DNA from: CAYGDP01 sp964348665
GTDB lineage: Bacteria; Verrucomicrobiota; Verrucomicrobiia; Palsa-1439; CAYGDP01
DNA: 64,000 bases
Direction of reading: 5' to 3'
NCBI GenBank assembly: GCA_964348665.1
Contig: CAYGDP010000018.1
Coordinates: 14,703 to 78,702, forward strand
The position numbers were made by a program, and so were the translations under genes. This document shows, one piece after another, positions 1-8,816 of the stretch. Below the pieces are notes generated by a model. That model saw nothing but the letters and a program-made list of their open reading frames with translations. It had not been told where the DNA came from and did not search any database. Position 1 is the first letter of the stretch; every line of letters starts with the position of its first letter.

Positions 1-2585
1 ACCGCGTTACCTTTTGGGCGAAGCGCGCACCTGACGCCACTGGAGGCGCGGTGATTGCGGGACCGAATTTTTGCAATCGCGATTTTGAGATAGGAACCGA
101 TTGGGAGCACCATAGCTTCGTCTTTCGCGCGCCAAGCGACACCAAGGGCGCGTTTCTGCGGTTTGGTCAATGGGAAATAAAAGGAACCGTTTGGTTTGAT
201 GACATCGAACTGAATATCGCCCAGCCGTTTTACACTCTAAAAGGCGACATCAAGCTGGGTGAGGGCGAAATGATCCGCAACGGTCGTTATATTGCCAATC
301 CGCGGCTGGGAGGCGACGGCGCGAACGACTGGCGCCCGCTCGCGCAGCACACCGCTGGCTTTAATACCAATCGCTGGACATTTGGCGGCGGACAAACGCT
401 CGTGTATCATCACAAAATCGGCAATCTCACGCAAAAGTCGGCAACCATCCATCTTAACGTCGGGTATCATGTCTCCGGCAGTTGTACCGTCGAAGCCGAT
501 GCCGACGGAAACTACCATACGATTCTAGGGAAATTATCGGGCGTCGGCGAACAGGAATTCGCACTGCCAGAAAAGTTTTTTCCCGCCAAAGAAATCCACA
601 TCTACTTTCGCGGCGACGCAGCGTGCAACCTTCAAATTCATGGCTATCGCTACGAAGCGAACCTGAAGGAATCAGTGAAGGATTCGTTTGGAAAAACTCG
701 TTATACCGTGCGGGGCGAACCACTGCCAGAGGTTGCGAGCTTTTTCGACGACACCAGTTATGGGACGAGGCTCAACGCGCGCGGCGCTGACGACCTGGGG
801 TTGTGGCAGTGCGATGCTGCAAGGAAGGTGAGCCGCGAGCGCGAGTTGCCTGTGGAGCGGGCGACGAGCAAGGCGATTCAGATCGAAGCGGCCAAGAACG
901 AAATCGAGTCGGCGCAGTTGGTCGTGCGGCCCGCGAAGACGATTGAGAAACTGATGGCGACGGCGAGCGAATTGCGAGGACCGAAGGGAGCGAAGATTCC
1001 CGCCGGGAATATCGAGATTTGCGAAGTCGCTTACGTGTTTGTCGAACATCCGACGGATGGGACTGGCGCGGTTGGTTGGTGGCCGGATCCGTTGCCGCCA
1101 TTGAAAGTGCTGATTCGGTGCGAGGCGGGGCAGAATCAGCCGCTCTGGATTTCGGTGCGCGTGCCCGCGGATGCCTCGGCGGGCGATTATGAGGGAGCGA
1201 TCACGATCGACGCGGACGGGAAGAAAGTCGCCGTGCCGTTGAAACTTCACGTGTGGGATTTCGCATTGCCGCAGGAGACGCATTTGCGGTCGGGGTTCGG
1301 GTTCGATCCGGGGCTGGTGAAGCGTTACCACAATCTCACGACGCAGGCGGAGCTCGAAGAGGTGTGTGAGAAATACTATCGCAACTTTGCCGAGCACCGT
1401 ATTGCGCCGTACAACCCCATGAGTTCCGCACCGATTAAAATCAAGAAGACGGGAACGAAAGAGAATCCCGACGTGGAGTTGGATTTCGAGGCGTTCGACA
1501 AATCGGCGCGGCATTATCTTGATGAGATGGGTTTCAACGCATTTACGGTACACGTCGAAGGAATGCCATGGGGTTCGTTTCACGAGAGCGGCAAAGGAAA
1601 GTTTCTCGGTTACGGGCAAGGCACGCCTGAATACGAGCGGTTGATGGCGAAGCATCTGGGCACATTGCAGGCGCATCTCGACGAGAAGGGCTGGCTGACC
1701 AAAGCGTATGTGTATTGGTTCGACGAGCCTGACGCGAAAGATTACCCGTTTGTCGTCGAAGGGATGAAATTACTGAAACGATTCGCGCCAAAGCTGAAAC
1801 GGATGCTCACCGAAGAACCAAACGACACGCTGGGCGGTCATGTGGATTTGTGGTGTCCGGTGTTGCACCAGTACGATCCTCGATCGGCGCTGGCGCGGCA
1901 GAAACTTGGCGAAGAAGTCTGGTGGTATGTCTGCACTGTGCCGAAAGCGCCGCATCTGACAGAGTTTATTGATCACGATGCCATCGAGATGCGCGCGTGG
2001 TTGTGGGCGACTTGGGCGTATGGGATTGATGGAATCCTCGTTTGGCAAACCAACTATTGGCACAGTCCGACGGCGTTTCCGAATTCACTGCAAAATCCGT
2101 GGGACGACCCGATGTGCTACGTGCAAGGTTACGATACAGCAGCGGGGACGAAATCGCATTGGGGCAATGGCGATGGAAGGTTTACCTATCCACCGAACCG
2201 CACGCCGGCTAAAGAAAAAAACATGGGCGGTCCGGTGAACTCAATCCGGTGGGAAATGCTGCGCGAAGGCATCGAAGACTACGAATATTTCTGGCTGCTG
2301 CGCGAAGCGATTGTGACGGGGAGCGCACGCGCCTCGCGTGCTGCGTCGGACGCCCCGTCCAACGCCATCGAAATCCCTTCTTCCCAGGTGACTCGAAACA
2401 AAGCCCGCGAGAGGCAGCCGCTCAACAACGTTCAGAAGTTGAATCCCAAGGATATCGCCGCTGCTGAAAAACTGCTCATCGTGCCGCCCGAAATCTTTCG
2501 CGACACAAAACATTTCGCGCGCGATCCGCAGCTTTTGTTTGCGCATCGCCGTAAAATTGCCGAAGCGATTGAAAAGCTAAAGTAG
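1..2585 (+). CDS. DUF4091 domain protein with N-terminal carbohydrate-binding-like region (5' truncated)
   Basis: The reading frame is open from the first bases of the window, so the true start lies upstream; the GTG at 51 is only the first start-like codon. The first ~75 visible residues have the jelly-roll look of a carbohydrate-binding module (WFDDIEL motif). The region around residues 400-760, counted from the GTG, has features of the DUF4091/glycoside-hydrolase-like family: VYWFDEPD (two acids typical of a TIM-barrel active site), a Trp-rich WAYGIDGILVWQTNYW block, and RWEMLREGIEDYEY near the end. The family is generally secreted and linked to polysaccharide breakdown, but its substrate is not established, so none is assigned. 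A palindromic insert near residues 757-772 (2320-2365) interrupts the C-terminal region. The gene converges on the cytochrome b gene across a putative shared terminator. Confidence 0.82.
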   Translation, partial: RVTFWAKRAPDATGGAVIAGPNFCNRDFEIGTDWEHHSFVFRAPSDTKGAFLRFGQWEIKGTVWFDDIELNIAQPFYTLKGDIKLGEGEMIRNGRYIANPRLGGDGANDWRPLAQHTAGFNTNRWTFGGGQTLVYHHKIGNLTQKSATIHLNVGYHVSGSCTVEADADGNYHTILGKLSGVGEQEFALPEKFFPAKEIHIYFRGDAACNLQIHGYRYEANLKESVKDSFGKTRYTVRGEPLPEVASFFDDTSYGTRLNARGADDLGLWQCDAARKVSRERELPVERATSKAIQIEAAKNEIESAQLVVRPAKTIEKLMATASELRGPKGAKIPAGNIEICEVAYVFVEHPTDGTGAVGWWPDPLPPLKVLIRCEAGQNQPLWISVRVPADASAGDYEGAITIDADGKKVAVPLKLHVWDFALPQETHLRSGFGFDPGLVKRYHNLTTQAELEEVCEKYYRNFAEHRIAPYNPMSSAPIKIKKTGTKENPDVELDFEAFDKSARHYLDEMGFNAFTVHVEGMPWGSFHESGKGKFLGYGQGTPEYERLMAKHLGTLQAHLDEKGWLTKAYVYWFDEPDAKDYPFVVEGMKLLKRFAPKLKRMLTEEPNDTLGGHVDLWCPVLHQYDPRSALARQKLGEEVWWYVCTVPKAPHLTEFIDHDAIEMRAWLWATWAYGIDGILVWQTNYWHSPTAFPNSLQNPWDDPMCYVQGYDTAAGTKSHWGNGDGRFTYPPNRTPAKEKNMGGPVNSIRWEMLREGIEDYEYFWLLREAIVTGSARASRAASDAPSNAIEIPSSQVTRNKARERQPLNNVQKLNPKDIAAAEKLLIVPPEIFRDTKHFARDPQLLFAHRRKIAEAIEKLK
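2320..2365. repeat. In-frame palindromic repeat within the DUF4091 gene
   Basis: Two adjacent hairpins lie inside the reading frame: GCACGCG/CGCGTGC (2325-2331 with 2335-2341) and GGACG/CGTCC (2348-2352 with 2356-2360). They encode the low-complexity stretch SARASRAASDAPS directly after the conserved YFWLLREA block. It looks like an inserted short mobile palindrome tolerated in a surface loop. Confidence 0.6.
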
Positions 2586-2595
2586 AAACTGAAAG

Positions 2596-2623
2596 GAAGA
2601 ACCGGGACGGCTCTTCTATTTTT
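2596..2623. terminator. Putative bidirectional terminator between convergent genes
   Basis: GAAGA (2596-2600) pairs with TCTTC (2612-2616), with an inner CC/GG extension, and is followed by a TATTTTT tract on the plus strand. It sits exactly where the DUF4091 gene and the cytochrome b gene converge. The stem is short, so this is tentative. Confidence 0.4.
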
Positions 2624-4415
2624 CCCCATCCCCGCGCAGCCAGTCGGCTACGAGGCCAATGGTTTTATCGTCGAGTTCCTTTTCGTAAATCGGCATTCGG
2701 TCGTTTGTGTTGGGATAAAATTTTGGTTTCTCTGCGTGCTCGGGGTTTTTGATGAAGGCGATCAGCCATTCGCGCGAGCCGTAGCCGGTCAGGTCTGGGC
2801 CACTGCCGCTTTTGCCCCCGTGAAACTCGTGACAATCCGAGCAGGAAAGACCATCTTCGCCAAAGAGGCGGCGTCCCTCCTCGATGAGTGCGGCGTCGCT
2901 CGCGTCAGCGTCGCGTTGCGAAGAAAGTTTCGCTTCTGCTGACAGAGCAATAATAACTTTTTGCAACTGCGCCTTCTTGGTGTCGTTGTATTCTGCGACT
3001 TCTTCGGTGACAAATTTCACCATCTTGCCTTTCTTGCCTCCGGCGGGCGGCTTGGAAAAGTGTGTCGCGCCAAAATAATCGGCTGTCTCAATTTGTTTGG
3101 GGTCTAGCAAACCGGCAATCCACTCGCGTGAGGCGAAAAACATGAGGTTGGACGCGGATTGGTCTTTCTTAGGACTGGAGATACTTCTTTCCATGAATCT
3201 ACTTCCGTCAAAGCTATGACAACTCGCACATTTCTCCTTAAAAACTTTCGGTCCTTGTGTCAGTGGATCGTTGTAGAGCAGGGCCAGCGCCCCTTCGGCC
3301 GGGATGCCCTTAGCTTTTGCGAGTTGGACGATGCGACTGCCATTGGCATCATTACTGCGGACAGCCATCTGATAATCGGGTTTGTTGCGATCTTCGTGGA
3401 GAGCGAGATAGGTAAGCAGCGTTGCGCCGACGAGGATGGCGGCGAGGTAGCCGCAGTTGAACCGGTGACCGAGTTTCCATTGGCCAATGATTGGGAACGC
3501 GGCGAGGATGGCAAGACCGAGTCCGGGCAGGATGACGCTACCCCAGATGGCTGCGCCGCCGGGGAAATATTTTAGAAATTGATAGAGAAACAGAAAATAC
3601 CATTCCGGACGCGCGGCGTCGTAGTTCTCCGTCGGGTCGGCAGGCGGACCGAGGTCGGCGCCGTGCGCGCGGATGGTGAGGAGCAAAACGGCGGCCATCA
3701 CGGCGAAACAGGCAACGAGGTCGGCGAGGACTTGGTCGGGCCAGAAATGGGCATCGGGCTTCCGAATCGGTTTTTTCGCCGTGATCCCGTGTCGTCGAAA
3801 CAGAAAAATATGCCAGAAAATCAACAACACAACCAACGCCGGCAACACGCCTGCATGCAGCGCAAAGAAGCGGGTAAGAGTGTGGTGGCCATACTCGGTG
3901 CCGCCGACGATGATCGTTTGCAGAGTGGGTCCGACGATTGGAGTTGTACCGACCATGCTTGTGGCGACCTTGGTAGCCCAATAGCCTTTTTGGTCCCACG
4001 GCAACAAATACCCCGTCAGCGACAACGCCAATGTCAAAAGGAGCAGGCCGATACCGAACCAGTAATTGACTTCGCGCGGCGCTTTGTACGCGCCATCGAT
4101 GACAACCTGAACGAGATGAAGCACGAGCAACACGATCATGGCTTGAGCCGTGAAATGGTGAATCCCACGCAAAAACCAGCCGCCGGTCATTTCGTTCTGG
4201 ATGTAATAGACGCTCTCCCATGCCGTCTGCGAACTGGGGCTATAGGCTGCCCACAGCGCCAGGCCTGTGATGACGAGCACGCTGAAGCAAAACGTCAGGG
4301 TGCTGCCCCACACGTACCGCCAGCGCGCGCCCCCGGGGATATTTTCGAGCAGAAGCTCGTGCAATAATTCGCGGTAACCGGTCCGCGTATCAAGCCATTC
4401 GAGAGCTTTCTTCAT
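2616..4415 (-). CDS. Cytochrome b fused to two haem-c domains (bc-complex subunit)
   Basis: 599 residues. The N-terminal ~340 residues are a cytochrome b: haem-ligand histidines are visible in RGIHHFTAQ and VLHLV (about H86 and H100) and in FFALHAG and FWHIF (about H187 and H202), and the quinol-site motif PEWY lies at 270-273. Hydrophobic helices run through both halves. The C-terminal ~240 residues add two c-type haem sites, CASCH (396-400) and CSDCH (525-529), which would face the periplasm. The protein should carry electrons from quinol through b haems to its own c haems, with the Rieske protein encoded just upstream; the two genes overlap by 4 bp. Having b, subunit-IV-like and di-haem c parts in one chain is a compact form of the complex. 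Very confident on family, less on the electron acceptor. Confidence 0.93.
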   Translation of the reverse strand: MKKALEWLDTRTGYRELLHELLLENIPGGARWRYVWGSTLTFCFSVLVITGLALWAAYSPSSQTAWESVYYIQNEMTGGWFLRGIHHFTAQAMIVLLVLHLVQVVIDGAYKAPREVNYWFGIGLLLLTLALSLTGYLLPWDQKGYWATKVATSMVGTTPIVGPTLQTIIVGGTEYGHHTLTRFFALHAGVLPALVVLLIFWHIFLFRRHGITAKKPIRKPDAHFWPDQVLADLVACFAVMAAVLLLTIRAHGADLGPPADPTENYDAARPEWYFLFLYQFLKYFPGGAAIWGSVILPGLGLAILAAFPIIGQWKLGHRFNCGYLAAILVGATLLTYLALHEDRNKPDYQMAVRSNDANGSRIVQLAKAKGIPAEGALALLYNDPLTQGPKVFKEKCASCHSFDGSRFMERSISSPKKDQSASNLMFFASREWIAGLLDPKQIETADYFGATHFSKPPAGGKKGKMVKFVTEEVAEYNDTKKAQLQKVIIALSAEAKLSSQRDADASDAALIEEGRRLFGEDGLSCSDCHEFHGGKSGSGPDLTGYGSREWLIAFIKNPEHAEKPKFYPNTNDRMPIYEKELDDKTIGLVADWLRGDGEK

Positions 4416-4993
4416 GCGACGGGAATTTTCTGCGGAATGTTTGGTTGGAACTTCTGGAATTTCACTTTCACGAATTCCTCGCCCTTGTTGTTTTTTTCAA
4501 TTTTGATTTCCAGGGTATCCATATCGCGCGGACTCGGTACCACGCCGCCCCCGGCACGATCAATCTTTCCTGTAGCCGCGAACTTGCTGTTGTGACAGGG
4601 GCAGAGAAACGCGCCAGCTTCGGTCCGCTGCACCATGCAGCCGAGGTGCGGACACGTCGCGTTGAGCGCTTCCACTTTTTCTCCTACGCGCCGGAGGTAG
4701 ACATTGCCGATTGGCACTTGCGGATAGAAACTCCAGGCATCGGTGTGATTGGCGATGATCTTGAAAATCTGTGGTTTGCCGTCTGCAGAAAGGGATTCAA
4801 GTGGCGTGACGGAGATAAATCCACTCTTGGAATTTTTGCGGCGCAACGGATTGAGCGTGACCATCAATCCCGCCAGTAACGGCGGCAGCCCGAGAATGGT
4901 GCCGAGGATTACGGATGCTGCCTTTTTCAGAAAATCGCGGCGACTGGCTTCTTCGATTCCGGGTTTTTCAACTGTTGGCTTTTTTTCACTCAT
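4412..4993 (-). CDS. Rieske iron-sulfur protein of the bc complex
   Basis: About 193 residues from the ATG at 4993, chosen because it begins MSEKKPTVEKPG shortly before the twin-arginine motif SRRDFLKKAAS; the longer in-frame extension to 5077 looks non-coding. A single hydrophobic segment after the Tat motif would act as membrane anchor. The two cluster-binding boxes are CPHLGC and CPCHNSKF, which supply two Cys and two His to the 2Fe-2S centre plus the disulfide cysteines. It is the quinol-oxidising partner of the cytochrome b-c fusion, whose start codon overlaps this gene's end by 4 bp, indicating one operon. A decayed paralogue of its N-terminus lies at 7266-7403. Confidence 0.92.
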   Translation of the reverse strand: MSEKKPTVEKPGIEEASRRDFLKKAASVILGTILGLPPLLAGLMVTLNPLRRKNSKSGFISVTPLESLSADGKPQIFKIIANHTDAWSFYPQVPIGNVYLRRVGEKVEALNATCPHLGCMVQRTEAGAFLCPCHNSKFAATGKIDRAGGGVVPSPRDMDTLEIKIEKNNKGEEFVKVKFQKFQPNIPQKIPVA

Positions 4994-5046
4994 CTCAGGT
5001 GAGTGTAACGCAACTGTGCGAAAATATCCATGTTGGCGTGTTGCCA

Positions 5047-6822
5047 TTACTTCATGATGGAGGCGAATGGGGGCCACGACTCGACATAGCGGCGGTGGGT
5101 ATCGAGGTGGCAGTCGCGAACCAGAGCGTCAATTTGATTGGCGACTGGAAATTGGGTGCTAAAGCCGGGCGCGACTGGGTCAATCGCTAGCTGTGCAGCG
5201 GCAATGAAATGGGCAATCAAATCTTTCGGGTCTTCGTCGCCAACTGCGAAGCGAATAGTTGTCTGTGTGATACCTGCGCTCGCCAATGCGTCGTTGTCTA
5301 GCTCCGAGTGCGTGGTGAGAGCAGGGCAGGCGACAATGGTATTGGATTGTCCAAGACTGATCATATGGTCGAAGGTTGGCGAAAGGTTGTCGAAGAATCG
5401 CTGAAAGGCCTCGCGTGGCACGGTCGGTAAGTCAATCGTGAAGAGAGGCGCAGGCAAGCCGAGGAACATCAGCCGCTCCCGCAGCGCGGCGTTGGGACTG
5501 GTGGGCGCGGCGCTACCATGGACGTGAATTTGCGGATGAGCACTGAGGAAACGAACCAAGATTTGTGTATTAACACATTTTTCTAGCATTCGCACGTCTA
5601 ATGTACGCAGTCCTTGCAGAACTTCAAAGGCACCGTCCGCGCTTAAGAACGCGCCTTTCACGTAATACACGTTCCAGAACATTGTCTCGCGCCAACTGAT
5701 GCCGTTGACAGTTTCTCCCTTGGGTAGGAACATATCTTCAATACGGCCGATAACGACTCCGGCGATCACGCTACCCGTACCTGATAGGTCTTTGGTGTAG
5801 CTATGAATTACAAAATCGGGTCGCTCCATCGGGTCGACTCGTTGCAACGGCTGTGTTAAAAACGGTGTGCCGATGGTGGCGTCTAAGATCACACGCATCT
5901 TGAGCTGATGAGCCTCGCGGCAAATCGCGGGCACGTCAAGCACGTGGCCGTGCGGGTTGCAGGGCGATTCCAGATAGACATACGGGCGTCTTCCTGCGTC
6001 GAGGCGGTCTTGATATTTTGCGCGTGCGCTCCCACAGGCAGCCAGAAAATCGTCGACACTGCAACCATCAAAACTTTCAACACCGATCTCAAGGTTGCTG
6101 GGCTTGGCGAACCAATCATGGATGAGCTGGTATGCTCCTCCGTAGATGTTTCGGCTTGTAATGAGGATATCGTCACGGCCGAGCACGTGCGAGAGTGTGG
6201 CATCAATTGCAGCCATGCCGCTATTGAAATTCCACGCGAAATACTCTCGCGCATAGGGTCCGGCCTCCATGTCCACGATTTGATTGGCCAGTGCGATCGA
6301 AGTTGGGTTCAGAAGTCGCGAATAAATTTCCAGCAACAATTCCTTGCCTTGAAATGCGTCCTGAATCCACTCCGCGCAAGCGTAGATGTAAGTCGCCGTG
6401 CGAGCGATGACAGGGTTGGCTGCGAAAATCGCCGTCACGTTGTCGAAGAGCGCGTAGGGACCTTTGGCGGAAACGGTTGCCGCCTGATAGCCAAGACTGT
6501 GATAGGCGGTTCGGGACGGGTTTTGTAGTGTGTCGAGCAACTTGGCCAGTTGAAACGAAAGAAATTTTTTTGCATTGAAATAGGCCACGCGATCGGAGCG
6601 GTCGAGCGTATGAACCGTTCGCAACGTCACCTGCCAGAGCTCGTCAATATCCGCGTCCGTTTCGTAAAGCCGAGTGGCGATGCGCGCGAGGCTTTGGCCG
6701 AACGGCGTTCCGGGCTGGATTCCGAAGTGTGTCAGTTGCTCCGCTACCAAGCCATTCACGTCCGTCGCTTGCGTAGAATTACGGCGCGGCGAAAGCCGCC
6801 GGATGCGCGTGATATCAGGCAT
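5047..6822 (-). CDS. PLP-dependent enzyme of the Cys/Met metabolism (cystathionine gamma-synthase/lyase) fold
   Basis: About 591 residues from ATG 6822 (MPDITRI). Sequence upstream of this ATG in the same frame overlaps the remains of a barrel gene and is rejected. The central and C-terminal parts look like the Cys/Met metabolism PLP family: an NSGMAAIDATL cofactor-phosphate region, YLESPCNPHG, the VILDATIGTPFL strand with the cofactor-contacting Asp, and HSYTKDLSGTGS, whose Lys is the likely Schiff-base residue. Family members are usually ~400 residues; here an extra N-terminal region of ~150 residues (about 1-150) precedes the fold, and I do not recognise it. Substrate cannot be deduced: gamma-lyase, gamma-synthase or sulfhydrylase activities are all possible. 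No sulfur-metabolism gene is adjacent. Confidence 0.8.
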   Translation of the reverse strand: MPDITRIRRLSPRRNSTQATDVNGLVAEQLTHFGIQPGTPFGQSLARIATRLYETDADIDELWQVTLRTVHTLDRSDRVAYFNAKKFLSFQLAKLLDTLQNPSRTAYHSLGYQAATVSAKGPYALFDNVTAIFAANPVIARTATYIYACAEWIQDAFQGKELLLEIYSRLLNPTSIALANQIVDMEAGPYAREYFAWNFNSGMAAIDATLSHVLGRDDILITSRNIYGGAYQLIHDWFAKPSNLEIGVESFDGCSVDDFLAACGSARAKYQDRLDAGRRPYVYLESPCNPHGHVLDVPAICREAHQLKMRVILDATIGTPFLTQPLQRVDPMERPDFVIHSYTKDLSGTGSVIAGVVIGRIEDMFLPKGETVNGISWRETMFWNVYYVKGAFLSADGAFEVLQGLRTLDVRMLEKCVNTQILVRFLSAHPQIHVHGSAAPTSPNAALRERLMFLGLPAPLFTIDLPTVPREAFQRFFDNLSPTFDHMISLGQSNTIVACPALTTHSELDNDALASAGITQTTIRFAVGDEDPKDLIAHFIAAAQLAIDPVAPGFSTQFPVANQIDALVRDCHLDTHRRYVESWPPFASIMK

Positions 6823-6868
6823 GCTGGCATTTATTACAAAGGTATTATCCAAAGGCAAGCTTGCCGAT

Positions 6869-7271
6869 CTAGAACCTCCAGACGGCTGCGGCGCGCACGC
6901 GATAATCAGGGACCGATTGCAATCCGCTGTTGTCAAGTAAAACGGGGAAATCGGCGCCGATTTCTGCATGCAAATGCTTTCGCCACGTGAATGTGACCTG
7001 CGGCCCGACAAAGACGCGATCGAACGCCGTGCCATCTTCCACTTCGCCTTCGTGCGTGTCCTCGCCTTTATGTTCGCCGGAGACGTTGACTTGCATTCCC
7101 AGCGTGCCGCGTTTGCCGCGCCAAAGAGATCCTCCCAGTCCACAGCTCCACGAGAGGTCGTTGGCATAGCGATACTCAAAGTCCCCTTCGCTGCGGATGG
7201 CGTATTGCAGTTGAGCCAGCGCGAAGAATCGTTGCCAGCGAAGTGAAGTTGCCATGCCAAAAATGCCGTCG
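6869..7271 (-). pseudogene. C-terminal fragment of an outer-membrane beta-barrel protein
   Basis: In one frame (residues FGMATSLRWQRFFALA onward to AAAVWRF and a stop at 6869) this encodes alternating aromatic/polar strands and ends in a C-terminal Phe, as outer-membrane barrels do. There is no signal peptide and no N-terminal two-thirds; upstream of about 7271 the sequence becomes the N-terminus of a Rieske-like gene in another frame. It resembles in style the intact barrel encoded at 7749-8702. Interpreted as a remnant left by a deletion that joined two genes. Confidence 0.6.
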
Positions 7272-7403
7272 AAGCGGGTTGAGCGCAGCCATCAGTCCTG
7301 CCACTAAGGGCCGCAAACCGAGGATGACGGATGAAGATTTTTTCAAAAAATCACGCCGGGTCGCATCCAGCCGGAGCAGTTTCTCCTGTTGGTCGCTGGT
7401 CAT
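7266..7403 (-). pseudogene. N-terminal fragment of a Rieske-type protein (Tat signal and anchor only)
   Basis: Starting at ATG 7403, the first ~46 residues (MTSDQQEKLL, then ATRRDFLKKSSSVILG, then LVAGLMAALNPLRR) closely match the Tat signal and membrane anchor of the intact Rieske protein at 4412-4993 (SRRDFLKKAASVILG, LLAGLMVTLNPLRR). Immediately after NPLRR the frame runs into barrel-coding DNA in the wrong phase and stops at 7176. Both cluster-binding boxes are missing, so no iron-sulfur protein can be made. Confidence 0.75.
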
Positions 7404-7443
7404 CGCGGCAAAAATAAACTGTTCGCCGACAGAGTGCGATTCT

Positions 7444-7734
7444 TTAGCGCGGTTTCTTTTTCGCAGCCGATTGCTCGATAAATCGGACGAATTTTTCCGG
7501 ATGATCGACAAACTCCCGCCGGCAGCCTTCCGCGCAGAAGTAATAAGTCGTTCCATTGTGAATCGCCCGCGGCGTTTGATCGTCCACACGAACGCTGACG
7601 CAGGCGAGGTCGCCTTTGAACAGGCAAACCGGGTCTTCTGCGATGGGTCGCACGTCCGCAACGGGCGAGGTCGCGCACCCGGCGATCAATAGAGCTGAAG
7701 TGACAACAGCGATCATTGTGATTCCATTTTTCAT
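7444..7734 (-). CDS. YHS-domain lipoprotein
   Basis: 96 residues. The N-terminus is a lipoprotein signal (hydrophobic core followed by LIAGC, Cys at about 19). The rest is a YHS domain: DPVCLF at the start, then YYFCAEGCRREFVDHPEKFV, with Cys residues typical of metal-binding YHS modules. Such domains occur in copper and heavy-metal efflux proteins and as stand-alone metal-binding lipoproteins; the metal here is unknown. It sits 14 bp downstream of the intact barrel gene, and both may form one transcript with the Cys-rich exported protein at 8817-9209, suggesting a small metal-handling group at the cell envelope. Confidence 0.8.
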   Translation of the reverse strand: MKNGITMIAVVTSALLIAGCATSPVADVRPIAEDPVCLFKGDLACVSVRVDDQTPRAIHNGTTYYFCAEGCRREFVDHPEKFVRFIEQSAAKKKPR

Positions 7735-7748
7735 CTTATCTCCTGAAT

Positions 7749-8702
7749 TTAGAATGTTCCGCTAAATGTCGCAACCACTTTTGCTTCGGTTTCCAATTGC
7801 CGTCCGTTCAAGTCCTGAACCACGGGCACCTGGGGCGCGAGCGTGACCGCGAAATGTTTGGAAAATCCGACGCGGATTCCCGTCGAGAGGAACAGTACGG
7901 TGCCGCCAGAGTTCGGATCGGATTCACCCTCTTCTTCATTTCGGAATAAATGACGGACGTTTGTTTCGAGGAAAACACTCGTTTGTGGATACCGTTGGAT
8001 ATCCGGTGTCAGCCGATACGCCAGCGTGACGCCTCCATCCAGACGATCGCCAAGTCGGAAGTCATGAGCTTTCCCACGAATGATATATTGCACGCTGGCA
8101 TCGAGGGCGAGACGGGAGGTTAGCCAACGGGAATACGCCAGCCCAATCATCCCATCCACCGCGCCGCTTCCCGCTGTTGCGGCTGGTTCGACACGTTCGC
8201 CGTGGGAATTTCGCACGTTATCGCGTCCCGTCGGGAATTTGACCCCTCCGAAGATCGCGAAATTTCCCGCGCGACTCTTATGAAATCGCCACTTCGAAGT
8301 GAGCCAAAGATCGGTCAATCCATCCGGATTAAACGACACAATTTCCGTGTCTGTTCCTTCCAGCTCGGCTTGTCTCGGGTGAAACGCCGCGTAGTAACCT
8401 AGCGCAATACCGAGCTGTACGTCATTGGTCACGCCGTAGCTGAACGACTGCGTAGTCAACAAGCTGCTGTCGAGATAATCGAAGTGCTCCGCAGCCGCCG
8501 CGCCCGCGTCAATCTCGGCCTGCGACAAATGCTCGAATTCAGTGAACTCGAATCGGGTTTCAATGGCGAGCTGCCCGCGTTTGAGCGTCTCCCCGGATTG
8601 AGTGTTGGAGCCGCCGCCCGCCGTGGCTGGGCCATGATCGGCACACGCGAGCCAGGCTCCAGTGAAACAAGAGAATACAACGAATAAGTGTTTGTTTATC
8701 AT
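7749..8702 (-). CDS. Outer-membrane beta-barrel protein (transporter-like)
   Basis: 317 residues with a signal peptide ending around the Ala/Cys at 19-21. The body alternates hydrophobic and polar residues in ~10-residue strands (for example LALDASVQYIIRG, GVTLAYRL, FAVTLAPQVPVV) and ends in Phe, which is the outer-membrane insertion signature. Its organisation resembles the channel/transporter-like barrels often labelled MetA-pathway or transporter family; I do not assign a substrate. It precedes the YHS lipoprotein by 14 bp, and a decayed relative lies just beyond that lipoprotein, so the neighbourhood once held two barrels. Confidence 0.75.
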   Translation of the reverse strand: MINKHLFVVFSCFTGAWLACADHGPATAGGGSNTQSGETLKRGQLAIETRFEFTEFEHLSQAEIDAGAAAAEHFDYLDSSLLTTQSFSYGVTNDVQLGIALGYYAAFHPRQAELEGTDTEIVSFNPDGLTDLWLTSKWRFHKSRAGNFAIFGGVKFPTGRDNVRNSHGERVEPAATAGSGAVDGMIGLAYSRWLTSRLALDASVQYIIRGKAHDFRLGDRLDGGVTLAYRLTPDIQRYPQTSVFLETNVRHLFRNEEEGESDPNSGGTVLFLSTGIRVGFSKHFAVTLAPQVPVVQDLNGRQLETEAKVVATFSGTF

Positions 8703-8816
8703 AGAAAGAATTCCTCAAATATAGACTTTAGCGATGGACGGAGTGCGCATATGCGTGCGATCCATACAATTCAAGCCGCGCTGAAACCAGCCGGCCTCGA
8801 CAACAAAAAACAGAGT

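Noticed and set aside
672..1676. A 334-codon open frame on the minus strand
   Set aside because: It is antisense to the DUF4091 protein gene and has no motif support.
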